The position numbers and the translations under genes were made by a program. From Trichoplax adhaerens (taxonomy: Eukaryota; Placozoa; Uniplacotomia; Trichoplacea; Trichoplacidae): a stretch of 64,000 nucleotides of DNA. The notes below the pieces were generated by a model that saw only the letters and a list, made by a program, of their open reading frames with translations, had not been told where the DNA came from and ran no database searches. Below, piece after piece: positions 40,712 through 52,500 of this stretch (position 1 is the first letter of the stretch; each line of letters starts with the position of its first letter). Where the stretch lies: positions 8,267,650 to 8,331,649 of the forward strand of contig NW_002060945.1 of NCBI RefSeq assembly GCF_000150275.1, read 5' to 3'.

Positions 40712-41001
40712 TGTTGTATATATAGTTCGTAATAGATTAAATACGATATCTTAACCATAAAGGCATAAATAAAGGAAACACTATATATGTACCTATATGA
40801 TGATTGTATGGTAGTACTTGTAATACAGTAGGTGATAACATTGTAAAAGGCGGACTGATAAGTTACTAATTGTAGTGCGAAGTATAAACTGTAATCGTAT
40901 CGAGGTGTAACCTCGTGTAGCTATAAATACCGATCAACTAATAATAAAATGCGGTTATCAATCTTACTCACGGAGTGAACTTATTATTGAAGAACAGAAC
41001 A
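40712..41001 (+). mobile_element. Solo LTR, family 2, 290 bp, inserted in exon 7 of pseudogene E
   Basis: It starts TGTTGTATATATAG and ends GAACAGAACA, with ACTAT duplicated on both sides (40707-40711 and 41002-41006). The intact paralogue F has the empty site GGTATTACTATAATT at the equivalent place. It contains CTATAAATA and AATAAA in plus orientation, as expected of an LTR. It breaks the codons of the SNTMIRS segment. Confidence 0.88.
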
Positions 41002-42644
41002 ACTATAATTAAAATCAGATAAGGACCTTCCATTTTTTTTCAGTATATTTTCAGTTCTATTTAGTGCTAGTGCTAGCGCCCACACTGCGTCATAGCCATT
41101 AGTTTGGAAATACTTGAAAGGCGAGTTAAGAGGATTTACTACGAAATTATTATAATGTTCAATATATTGCGATGAGTTCTAGTTAGAATACAAGTAACAT
41201 ACGATATATTTTAATGTTAGTAAATTATTCGTTAATTTACCCTTCTTTCATATATAAATATCTATTAATTTATTTCAAACACAGGAACTATAAACAAAAT
41301 GTCATTTATAATTCATGAATAAGGAGATAGAAACTTCACAGTCTACTATCAACTCTATCACGAAGAATAAAATTGTAATCAAAGATCTTAATAAAATTCA
41401 TTATTGTGTATTTTCTATAATATATCTGCAGTAATTTATGATAGCCGAGTTAAAGCTAAAACAATCTCACTCACAGACAAGACAGATCATCTTACGAAAA
41501 CAGAAATAACTTTGCTAGTGTAGAAAGTTCCTATTAGTAAAATGATATACGATAGCTATGTATCAATATCTGATAGTCTGAGACAACGCTTACCATCCCT
41601 GAGACTGTCGTTTCATCAGAACCAAGCTCGACATTATTAAAGGTAAAATAGGATGACATTGCTAATTCCAATTGCTCTGACGTGCAGTTAACATTAGCAT
41701 CTGTACGAAATGCTCTCCACTAATTCTTGATATATCCATAGGTTATAAACCAAACGTAATGCGACCCATACATTTTTTGATGATAAACCTAACAAAGATT
41801 AATTACAAAATACGGAAATCGGCTTTATACACGTAAGATTAAATTTCTATAAATGTAATTAATAGTCGTTGCAGTGACTAATTGGTGACAATGATGTAAA
41901 ATAAGTCAACTTTACGTCTTCTTATTAAGTAACCTTTAATTATTCATATTAAAACTATTAAAAATTTACAACGTTAAAATGGTTCAATTCGGCACTACTT
42001 CGCAAAACAATCTGATGGTAGGAATCAGATCGGCAAATAACAAAATAATCTTAGCACCTTTCTCCTATAGAAAAGATATCAGTTAAAATTTGATTCTTAT
42101 GAGTAAGCATTGAAAACTACGCTTAAAATTAGTCAATATAATTAAGTACAGAAGACTGGGATAAACACATAGTCTTGCTTCGTACTTAGAATTTAAAAAT
42201 TATAATTATTGAAGTAATTCTAAAATTCAATGTTTTGTTAGATAAAATGATACTATAACGTGGACAATAACCATTATTCGATCTTTTTCCTAGAGTAACA
42301 TCTCAATGATAACATAATTTACTACCTTAACTATAGAAACTTAAATGAATACTATGAAGCTGATTATTTGTGCTAATTATAATAAATAACTTCAACTTAT
42401 TACCTTAATGCTTTTGAGTTGTTCTACTGGAGAAGTAAAAAAAGCTTCTGTAGTGATCAAAGTGAAATTTAGTTTGTCTGCATCTCTGATAAAATTTTTA
42501 GCGGCCTACAGTTTCAAATTTTCAATGATTTTACAGCATTAGACGTCTTACAAATGATTAGATCTGTTCTATTTCGATAGAATCAAAATGTAAAATTTTA
42601 TGACTTAGTTTACAATGTGATAAAATATCATATGTATCGAATGT

Positions 42645-44215
42645 AGGAGTAGACTTATCATATCAAGAGATAAAATAGTAATAAAACTTTTATTCAGCGA
42701 AGTTAAAGAAAAGCTGAAAAATACAAAGTCAATATTTATTGGCCAATATTAGCACATAATTTAACTTGGCAATTGATTAACTGAAAGTTTAAGGGTTGCT
42801 ATCAGTTGTTTTCACCATTCTATGTCTTTATTTAGAATTTTATCTAGCAGGTACTCTAGACTTATAAATAGATGCAAGTATCTATTTAAGATAAGGGACC
42901 TAGTTACGCTACGCCACAAAGTAATACAAATAATATAAATTGTAATCTCTAAGCAGGCTAGAATTACAGTGCATATGTTATTTTTACGATTATTTTGTCT
43001 TATTTAGAATTTTAGCAAACAGCTACTCTAGACTACTGTATAGATGCGAGTATCTATTTAGGGTAGGTAACCTAGGTATACTACTCTATAAAGTAATACA
43101 AATAAAGTAAACTTTAACTTTTGAATAGTCTAGAATTGTATCTAGAATTGTATCTAGAATCGCAACACTGTGTAGATAATCAATAATAAACTCTACATTA
43201 TTATAAACTTGGAATCTGTAGCTCTGAGATATGGTGGATCGTAGCAATCCGAGTCCAATTAAATCGTCGCAGCATGGCTATTCGAATAGGATTAAGAGTT
43301 ACGTCGGTTGTNTCAGTCGTAAAGAAATAAGGATAGATATCTCTGTTAATTAGAGCAGCAGAGCTCACTCCGCTGGTTACCTAGCATGAATTAATAGGTT
43401 TTACAGTAAATGACTTGCGTTTATTTCGTTAATTTTCTCTAAAATTGATTATTATCTGTTTTCTTTCATGACATATGCATATTAGGGTAGAATATCTCTA
43501 TCTTTAATATCTTATTTAGACTAGATAAGAATTACAAGACTCTTATGTATTTTTTATATCGTACATTTAATGTTTGTAGATGGAGAGAAGAATAAACAGC
43601 AATAATGTGATAAGATAATTTGGAGCAATTCTAGACAGTCTTAATAACAATTGTCATGATTCTACACTTAATACAGTCTAAGTATATTATTATCTTTACC
43701 GTGACTAGATTCCAATATTTAGTCAATGAAGCTACCGGTCTAGAGCCAACCGTAGTCAGTGGTCCAAAAGTAGCAATTTTAATGGGCGGATTATTGATAG
43801 CATCTATGAAACTTTTAGTTGCAACCCAAGATTTATACTAGAAGCAAGAAATAATACAAATTAGTTTATAGAATATAGGCGTTATACCATTAGAGATTTC
43901 ATATAGAGTAATATAACATTAGTCCGATAGGAATTATAACTTATCAAGTAACGACATATTTGATACGGATCATTATTTCTATCGTAATCTCACATCATTT
44001 CGATTTTTATAGTCATCTAATGTTTACGCGTATACAAGTAATACTTAGAAATTTTATGCAAGAAAAGTTATAAGTGCACACCCAGTTATTATATTTTCAT
44101 TAGTTACTATTTATCACTACTGGTAGTTAGTTATTAACAATTTACTTCCATGGTATTATATATAGTAATCGTTATACCATGTGATATTACAATTTATCAT
44201 TAATCCAACCTCCTT
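42645..44215. repeat. Exon 2-3 block, extra copy in unit 1 (copy a)
   Basis: It matches 44694-46300 at an offset of about 2049 bp and also 56255-57700 in unit 2. It carries exons 2 and 3 of the receptor. Relative to copy b it has lost about 40 bp around 43213, which includes the exon 3 donor, and has one ambiguous base near 43312. It is followed directly by an N gap. Confidence 0.85.
42835..43180. repeat. Two-copy degenerate tandem repeat (about 180 bp) inside the exon 2-3 block
   Basis: Two stretches share TTTAGAATTTTA, ACTCTAGACT, ATAGATGC-AGTATCTATTTA, AAAGTAATACAAATAA and a final CTAGAATT. They are followed by short tandem TCTAGAATTGTA words. The same pair is present in the other copies of the block (about 44880 and 56440). 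Confidence 0.7.
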
Positions 44216-44472
44216 NNNNNNNNNNNNNNNNNNNNNNNNNNNNNNNNNNNNNNNNNNNNNNNNNNNNNNNNNNNNNNNNNNNNNNNNNNNNNNNNNNNNN
44301 NNNNNNNNNNNNNNNNNNNNNNNNNNNNNNNNNNNNNNNNNNNNNNNNNNNNNNNNNNNNNNNNNNNNNNNNNNNNNNNNNNNNNNNNNNNNNNNNNNNN
44401 NNNNNNNNNNNNNNNNNNNNNNNNNNNNNNNNNNNNNNNNNNNNNNNNNNNNNNNNNNNNNNNNNNNNNNNN
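44216..44472. other. Assembly gap (257 N) in unit 1
   Basis: The gap lies between exon 2-3 block copy a and the 3' part of the LTR-type element. By comparison with 55270-56251 it probably hides the 5' part of that element. ORFs predicted across it are artefacts. Confidence 0.9.
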
Positions 44473-44689
44473 GTAAAAAAAGGTAAAAGGTTGCCGTGCG
44501 GATTGTAGCTGCGAATGCTACGAAAAGTATAAAAGCATGCAACTTTAGACTATTCTGTTAATTCTTTCTAGAAGTCTTTAGTGGTAGTATTCGGCTAGAG
44601 TTGAGCTGTGTGTAGTTGATCTTTGTATAAGATTCAATAAAGCCCTTATTTTTCTAAAATTTGGAATTTTGTGATCGGTATATATCATA
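44473..44689 (+). mobile_element. LTR-type element, family 3, 3' part (unit 1)
   Basis: It matches the last 217 bp of the 55270-56251 element, including GTATAAAAGCATGC and TTCAATAAAGCCC, and ends TATATCATA before CGAGT. The 5' part is lost in the N gap. Confidence 0.75.
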
Positions 44690-47600
44690 CGAGTGTAGGA
44701 GTAGACTTATCATATCAAGAGATAAAATAGTAATAAAACTTTTATTCAGCGAAGTTAAAGAAAAGCTGAAAAATACAAAGTCAATATTTATTGGCCAATA
44801 TTAGCACATACTTTAACTTGGCAATTGATTAACTGAATGTTTAAGGGTTGCTATCAGTTGTTTTCACCATTCTATGTCTTATTTAGAATTTTATCTAGCA
44901 GGTACTCTAGACTTATAAATAGATGCAAGTAGCTATTTAAGATAAGGGACCTAGTTATGCTACGCCACAAAGTAATACAAATAATATAAATTGTAATCTC
45001 TAAGCAGGCTAGAATTACAGTGCATATGTTATTTTTATGATTATTTTGTCTTATTTAGAGTTTTAGCAAACAGCTACTCTAGACTACTGTATAGATGCGA
45101 GTATCTATTTAGGGTAGGTAACCTAGGTATACTACTCTATAAAGTAATACAAATAAAGTAAACTTTAACTTTTGAATAGTCTAGAATTGTATCTAGAATT
45201 GTATCTAGAATCGCAACACTGTGTAGATAATCAATAATAAACTCTACATTATTATAAACTTGGAATCTTTCAGTCATATACATTTAGTTTATTACTTACT
45301 ATTTCTTGTAGCTCTGAGATATGGTGGATCGTAGCAATCCGAGTCCAATTAAATCGTCGCAGCATGGCTATTCGAATAGGATTAAGAGTTACGTCGGTTG
45401 TTTCAGTCGTAAAGAAATAAGGATAGATATCTCTGTTAATTAGAGCAGCAGAGCTCACTCCACTGGTTACCTAGCATGAATTAATAGGTTTTACAGTAAA
45501 TGACTTGCGTTTATTTCGTTAATTTTCTCTAAAATTGATTATTATCTGTTTTCTTTCATGACATATGCATATTAGGGTAGAATATCTCTATCTTTAATAT
45601 CTTATTTAGACTAGATAAGAATTACAAGACTCTTATGTATTTTTTATATCGTACATTTAATGTTTGTAGATGGAGAGAAGAATAAACAGCAATAATGTGA
45701 TAAGATAATTTGGAGCAATTCTAGACAGTCTTAATAACGATTATCATGATTCTACACTTAATACAGTCTAAGTATATTATTATCTTTACCGTGACTAGAT
45801 TCCAATATTTAGTCAATGAAGCTACCGGTCTAGAGCCAACCGTAGTCAGTGGTCCAAAAGTAGCAATTTTAATGGGCGGATTATTGATAGCATCTATGAA
45901 ACTTTTAGTTGCAACCCAAGATTTATACTAGAAGCAAGAAGTAATACAAATTAGTTTATAGAATATAGGCGTTATACCATTAGAGATTTTATATAGAGTA
46001 ATATAACATTAGTCCGATAGGAATTATAACTTATCAAGTAACGACATATTTGATACGGATCATTATTTCTATCGTAATCTCACATCATTTCGATTTTTAT
46101 AGTCATCTAATGTTTACGCGTATACAAGTAATACTTAGAAATTTTATGCAAGAAAAGTTATAAGTACACACCCAGTTATTATATTTTCATTAGTTACTAT
46201 TTATCGCTACTGGTAGTTAGTTATTAACAATTTACTTCCATGGTATTATATATAGTAATCGTTATACCATGTGATATTACAATTTATCATTAATCCAACC
46301 TTCCTTTCACTATTTTGCTCTATTTCTGGGGTAATTTCTAACCAAAGAGGTAAATTACAGCTTATAGAATAAGCGTTTACATTATTTTTATAACCAATCC
46401 TCAAAATACAGGATAAACTAGGTGTAATAGCCTCACTACTACTACGTTAGGTTCGTAGTTTAATAATCTTAGGGTCTTAGACCGACAGAGTGAATACCGT
46501 ACTTCACTATTTCATCATCAGACACGGCCCACAAACAAACATACTTTATTCTAAGCAAACTATTGTACTAGGATATTTTAATTTTAAGTCTAATGTGTGA
46601 ATAGATATCTTTTGATAAATCTACCTAGAATTACCATAAGATATGGATAGCAATTCTTACAATCTAGAGTATATCGTATGAATTTCAAGGAAATCATCAG
46701 AATTTTCGACAACATTATTTTTACTCTACCTCCGTATTCCAGAACTCCATTGTTAGATTGTAGTCAGGTAAAATATCTGGTCTTGCGTTAATATCCTTAA
46801 TAGCTAACTGCCCGGCTGGTAAAGTGATTTTTCCAATGTAAGATACTGTACTCCCAGAAAGCGGCTGAAAACCGGCAATGGTTAAGGTTTTCCATTTCTT
46901 GCCCTCAATTATTGGTGAAGCGATCCAAATTAAGAATAGCGATATTGCTAATGGAGATAATTTCTTTCCTTTAATGATCATAACTTTAACACTTTAATTG
47001 CAAACTATCGTAGTTTTCAACAACAAAAAGAAAATACGACGAACATAGCAAAATATATCTTCAATGGAATGATTTGTATGAATTTTTTAGGGTAAAGTTG
47101 GACATTTGTCATCTAAAAACAAAGAATTCATTGAGATCAATATTTTATTGTTTTGAGTTAATAATTTATGCACTTATTATTGCTATCAATAAACGTAATT
47201 TTAAATAATAGAACAAATTTTTACTTATAAATTAAATATTAGGAAGTACTAAAAAATTTCTTTAATTGAAGGTTATAGATGCAAACTATATACCGAAGCT
47301 ATTAATAATGTTTACTGATCAATCCTTGTCAAAATAGGAATAATAAACTGTTTCTGTTCATTTTTAGCTGCTATAAGCTATGATGTAGCAGTTTTTAAAC
47401 ACGTGAACTTAATTTAGTGGAAACAGTTTTCTTTCGTAACAAGTTTTTATGAAGCCAAGCTAAATAGCAACATCTAAGAAGAGTTGAGCGCTAAACAATA
47501 ATTCCCTATTCATCTCTCAGCCTAAGGCTATCTTGATCCATATTGAATCCTAAATGCATAGTACAATATTCTAATTTTTTTCAGGTCAAGATATCATTTT

Positions 47601-48272
47601 GAGTATATTGACCTTTCTTAGTATTATACTGGTTTCTTTAAAGGAAAAGTCATTTTTCAAATAATACTTTAGCGAACCAATTGCCTCTGGCTAAATAAAC
47701 TTTATACGGAAAATCCAGCTAAAGAATAGCTACTTATAATATAAAATGTCAAATTGAAATTATGACGTGATTGTTGTCGTCAGCATAAATAATAACATTA
47801 TCAAGATTAAGACGACTGCAAGGAAATACATTGAAATCGCGATCTGCTTTTAGCTATAAATATAAAAATATTTATTCTTATTTGGATTGAGTTATTGATC
47901 AATCGATTTTAAATTAACGCATCAACTTAACAAAAAAGCTTTTTCTTTTATTTCGTTTGAGCGAAATTGAAAGCTTGTCTAGCGATACAACATTCCATCT
48001 CATTGTGATAAGATAAGGAAACTGTTAAGAAAACTAAGGGAGAAAAAGATCGCAAATGTAACTCTCATTGATCATCAAGTATTCTAATGAACATTGTACC
48101 TTGCGGACTTTAATAATGAGAAATGTACTAATGAAATATTTTATTGATACTGGTATGTGACTAAAAATTTGTTACTTGTGTAAAATATCGAGAAACTGAA
48201 CGTGAACCATCTAGATATTCGTAATTGGAACCGTAGTTCAATATTTTATACAAAGAAATAACACAGCCATAA

Positions 48273-48758
48273 TGTAGTGTATTTAGAATATACTGTAACT
48301 ATATTCTACTCTTAAATATAGACATGTTGTATTGCTCTTATATTTAGACAGATCTACAGTCCGCTTACTCTACATTCATATATAAACTACTGTATTTAGT
48401 TATTACGGTACTCGCTGTTTTCTACAATCATCTGCTATTTTGTAACCTGTTATGGTATATGTTGTATCTAATTCCACAATCCTATTGTCTGCATGTGCTC
48501 TATCTTTAAAACTATAAATACCGGCGATTTCTACCTCAGAGTTCGTTAGCCTCTCAGTTAGTCTTCTAGTTAGTCTCTCACAGTCTAATACTTCTACTCG
48601 TTACTCACGACAGCTTGCACGCTGATCTACCGTAACTATCTCACTGTACTTCACATTACTAACCTACAATAAAGCATAACTTTTATAAACCCTTTGGTGT
48701 AATAATTGTAAATGGCGACTAAATCTCAATCCTCTGAGATATCGAACCCTCCATCACA
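48273..48758 (-). mobile_element. Solo LTR, family 1, 486 bp, with 5-bp target-site duplication
   Basis: Read on the minus strand it starts TGTGATGGAGGGTTC and ends AATACACTACA. CATAA (plus strand) flanks it at 48268-48272 and 48759-48763. Unit 1 keeps the empty site ACAGCCGTAATAGAAAGTG near 38075, so the insertion postdates the duplication, or was present in only one copy. It has the same length as the 29231 copy. Confidence 0.9.
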
Positions 48759-49546
48759 CATAATAGAAAGTGTACACTTTTGTATACTCGTACTAATCTA
48801 TTTTACTCGTAAAATTTCCTATCTTAATCTCACAGCCATAAATTGCGATACTTACTCTAACTAAAGTATAGCAGTGCCCGTTATTTTACTCGTAAAATGT
48901 ACTATTCTGATTTCATAGCCATAAATTAGATACTTACTCTCAACGAAGTAAAACAGTAACAGTAACTTAATACTATGATTAAGGAATTCCTGCAGGATTG
49001 ATAACTAGTCATTTTATAAAAAACTTATATTTTAGCATCATACCTAAATTAACGTCAAGTAATGTGAAAAATTTATTTCAGTCGTTTAATTGATATCAAG
49101 AAACATCCTAAATACATATTAAAAGTATTTTTTGAGGCGAAATTTGTTTTCTTTATTATAATCGAATAAAACGTTACAGACAAATCTGATATATTAAAAT
49201 TATTCGTATTAAAACAAGAAGAAATCATAATGAATGACTTAAGAATCAAACGATGTTGTCATTAGATGATGACAATACGACAAATTATACGAAGTAGAAT
49301 GTTATCTATCAAGATATAACTGTAAGTAATAGTCTTCATGACAAGTAAGTCATCGGTCATTTACAAATCAAATAATAATCGATTTTTATCCGTATTACGT
49401 TACTACTGATCTCAATGTGAAGATTAAGCGCTATTAATCAGTATTTAGTAAACAGGTAAGATTCTACAATTAATAAAGACTTCAAGAAGAAATTTAGATC
49501 AGAGTGTATAGCTTGTATAATTTATTTCTTAATCACATATTGAGAA

Positions 49547-52500
49547 CTAATTCAAAATATCGGTTCCAAGTGTTAGTGGTGAATTAGTAGCTTCCCATCT
49601 ACGCCTGATTTTTGTCACAATGCCGTTTGCTTCATCGCACTATATTAAAATTTCAAAACAATTATTGTGAAATAATAAAAGATAGAATAAAATTCTACCA
49701 CCACTCGTGGTACAAATGATCGATAACTACCCGATTCTATGCAAAATGATGTAGAAAATTAATCAATTAATCGTTCACTGGTAGAAGATCGATCGATTAA
49801 TTATTAGCTAGTACAAGATTTTTAGCGCTACTCTTTGATATACAAGTATTATAATTTAGATAAAATAGAAAAAATTATGAAAGTCACGGTGCAACATTTG
49901 GCAGTACGAATAAATTACACATTATACACGTCTTTCTCAACTTTGTATTATTAAGTAATCGACAAGTGCTGCTACTGTTTACATAATTGTGTATTTAAGC
50001 ACTAGTAATTATTCTTATACACATTTACTAGTACGAAAGAACGCCATTATCTAAATGTATTAAACTATTAAATTTAGACTATTCCAGCATACTGAACGGT
50101 CCACAGAGCTAATTAAACTCACATTTTTTATTCGTCGAATAAATTCCTCGACAACTTTGTCTTCACATGTGATATTTCTACCTTTACCAAAAGTTATATC
50201 CATAGAGTCTACTCTAGAGTTCGCTCTGCCAGTATTATTATTACTTTGCATAACAGCAAAGCCGTTTCTTTTTAAATGTATTACCTCAGTTCATAAATTA
50301 AACATTAAAAATATTAATAAATTCTACTGTTAGTTTCTTCTAGTCAATAGCCTATAATGTTCAGCTTTATCGCTTACCTTAGGCACAAAGACAAGGCACA
50401 TTGTTACTGTGATTCCAAAGATGATAAATCCTGCAATAACTGCAAAATTTGCATCCACTTGGCTTCCAAGAAACTGACTAATAATGATTGCAATAACGCA
50501 GAGAAGTGTTGTGTTGTAGATAGACATTCCAATATAACGAGAGTCATTTAGGGCGGGAATAGTAACATATCGAGTTTCCCAGGCCAGAAAAGTTCCAAAA
50601 ACTAATAACAGTAATTTCATACCATATATAATGCCTAACCAAATGGAAGAATTTTGGGAGCTGCATAAAACATTATAGTAGCGTATAACAGTATTTAAGT
50701 CTTGGCTTGAGTCCTGTAATAGCCATAAATAATCGCAAATGGTAAGTAACAAAGAATTCGTTAGCGCACAAGCTCATAATTAGATAGCAATAAACTTTTA
50801 TGTAATACGATATTCAAACCAGAGCTAATGAACTAAGATTATATACCGAAACACATCCATATCACTACCAGCTATCTATATAATTGAAATGGGCAAATAA
50901 ACAAATCAAGAAGTTTTGTGGCTGGCATAGATAGAACTATTAGTCGACGTTACCGAGCAGCCTATGAAATATTTTATAGTTGGATGTATAGTCATACAGA
51001 TTACATAGAACTGTGCTATCTAATTTAAAACTGTAGATTTCTTATTTTCAGACTATCGGAATTATTCATATGCACGGTAAGCTAGTTAGCAGATAATCTG
51101 TCATTTCGACTATATATGACATTGTGATTCTACGATGCTTAGTAAAATAAGTAATGCAAGTCATATAATATGTTTTAAACTCTCGTCACCTTAAAAGTGA
51201 AGACTTTATCTATATCTAGGTCACGGCCAATGTCCGAATCTACGGTCCTCTATTAATACCTGGTGTTGTAAGCTTTCACTATCTACTATAAAGTATGAGA
51301 TTATCTTCTGTAATTAAATAGCATTACTTAGGCTTAGTTATTATTATTTATAAGATGCTTATTTGACAAACTAATGAGACTCTATTACTTTACATTAGCA
51401 TTTACCTCGATCCTTACAAGGATCTGCTTGCCTTTTAACGGATCAGCTAATTGCCAAATTGTTAAGTAGCACAAATCTATGCATATAAGAATTACTACCA
51501 TAGCAATAAGTTGATGATCTTTAATCACCTAAAACCATCAAGATAATGTAATAAATATGAAAATTGATATAAATTTAGTACACTCCGTACGTACTCGATA
51601 AAACAATATTTTACAATTAAAGTAATCGAAGCAATCTTCAAACATAGTATACAGCTTATCAGCTGAAATCTCACGAGCTTATATGTTGAATCCATAAACT
51701 TAAATATCAGTGAACTTTAAATATAGTAAAGAGATTATAAACATAGCTGAATGTATAACAATTTGTATACATACGATCTTTGTTTTCTTGCCGCTAGTAA
51801 ATATGCGATATACACGCCAAGTTTTAGATAGCAGTGATCCAAAAGCGATTGAAAATCCGATACTTAGAATCCATACACGTAATGGGCATATAAGCGCTGA
51901 CGTTACACTAGGTGTGTTATTGGAGTCGATGCCAAATGTAATTGCTGCGATATAGCCCATGATACAGCCGATAAGAAACAAATTATTGATATTCGGACTT
52001 GACATTTTAATATGTCTATCAGTAATAATCGATGAGAAAGGATATTTTTGTTAATATTCTTTTTTGATAAATTTCCTAGACGCTAATTGTATGTTATTTA
52101 AATCTGTGTTTCTAAACAAGATGATTGTAACTGTATGTAGTAGAGCTGAACAGTTACGATGAATATTATTTACTACATGAATCACAATTCAAATTCTGTA
52201 AATATAACGCTAAACTAATAGCTAGTATCAAAACAGGATATCGAATGTGCTTATAGAATTTAGTGATATTTTCTTACTAAAACCTTCGAGCTTAAATATG
52301 TTATTAACAAAGTGTTAGGTAAAGCTATTCTTACTTTCGCTTTCTTTTCATTATATTAAGCGAAAGGAAAACAATTGCCAAAATTATTGCCGCGATTGCC
52401 AGTACATTTACAGTGATAAAGACATGCTGGGAAACACCAATAATTCTGACTTCAACTGAAACCGTATCAGCGGGTACAGCTCCACCTAGAATTATCATTA

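Larger units (their letters stand above)
39673..46981 (-). pseudogene. Gene E: disrupted GABA-B-like receptor, paralogue of F
   Basis: Recognisable exons: exon 1 46730-46981 (signal peptide intact), exon 2 twice (45790-45927 and 43700-43837), exon 3 twice (45300-45470 intact; the second copy starts at 43380 but has lost its donor), exon 4 42404-42505, exon 5 41999-42064, exon 6 41594-41788, exon 7 from 41178, exon 9 40120-40212 and exon 10 (TM1) 39673-39823. Lesions: the repeated exons 2-3; a TAG replacing a Trp codon of F (KNWW to KN-stop-W) at 41720-41722; a 290-bp solo LTR inside exon 7; a deletion of about 176 bp removing the exon 7/8 junction; and no exons for TM2-TM7 or the tail. It could at most yield a truncated ligand-binding fragment. 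Apart from these breaks the sequence is close to F, so the decay appears recent. Confidence 0.88.
37837..48009. repeat. Segmental duplication, unit 1 (about 10.2 kb)
   Basis: It starts AAGAAAACTAAGGGAGAAAAAGA and ends at CATTCCATCTCATTGTGA, the same borders as unit 2 (about 48018-59934), head to tail. Identity is very high through most of 39430-47000 against 52093-59000. Unit 1 lacks the part equivalent to 49190-52090, which is replaced by about 390 bp. It carries its own insertions at 38346-38870 and 40712-41001 and a second exon 2-3 block. Confidence 0.85.

Noticed and set aside
44156-44542. Long ORFs on both strands across the 257-N stretch
   Set aside because: They are made almost wholly of undetermined bases and carry no coding evidence.
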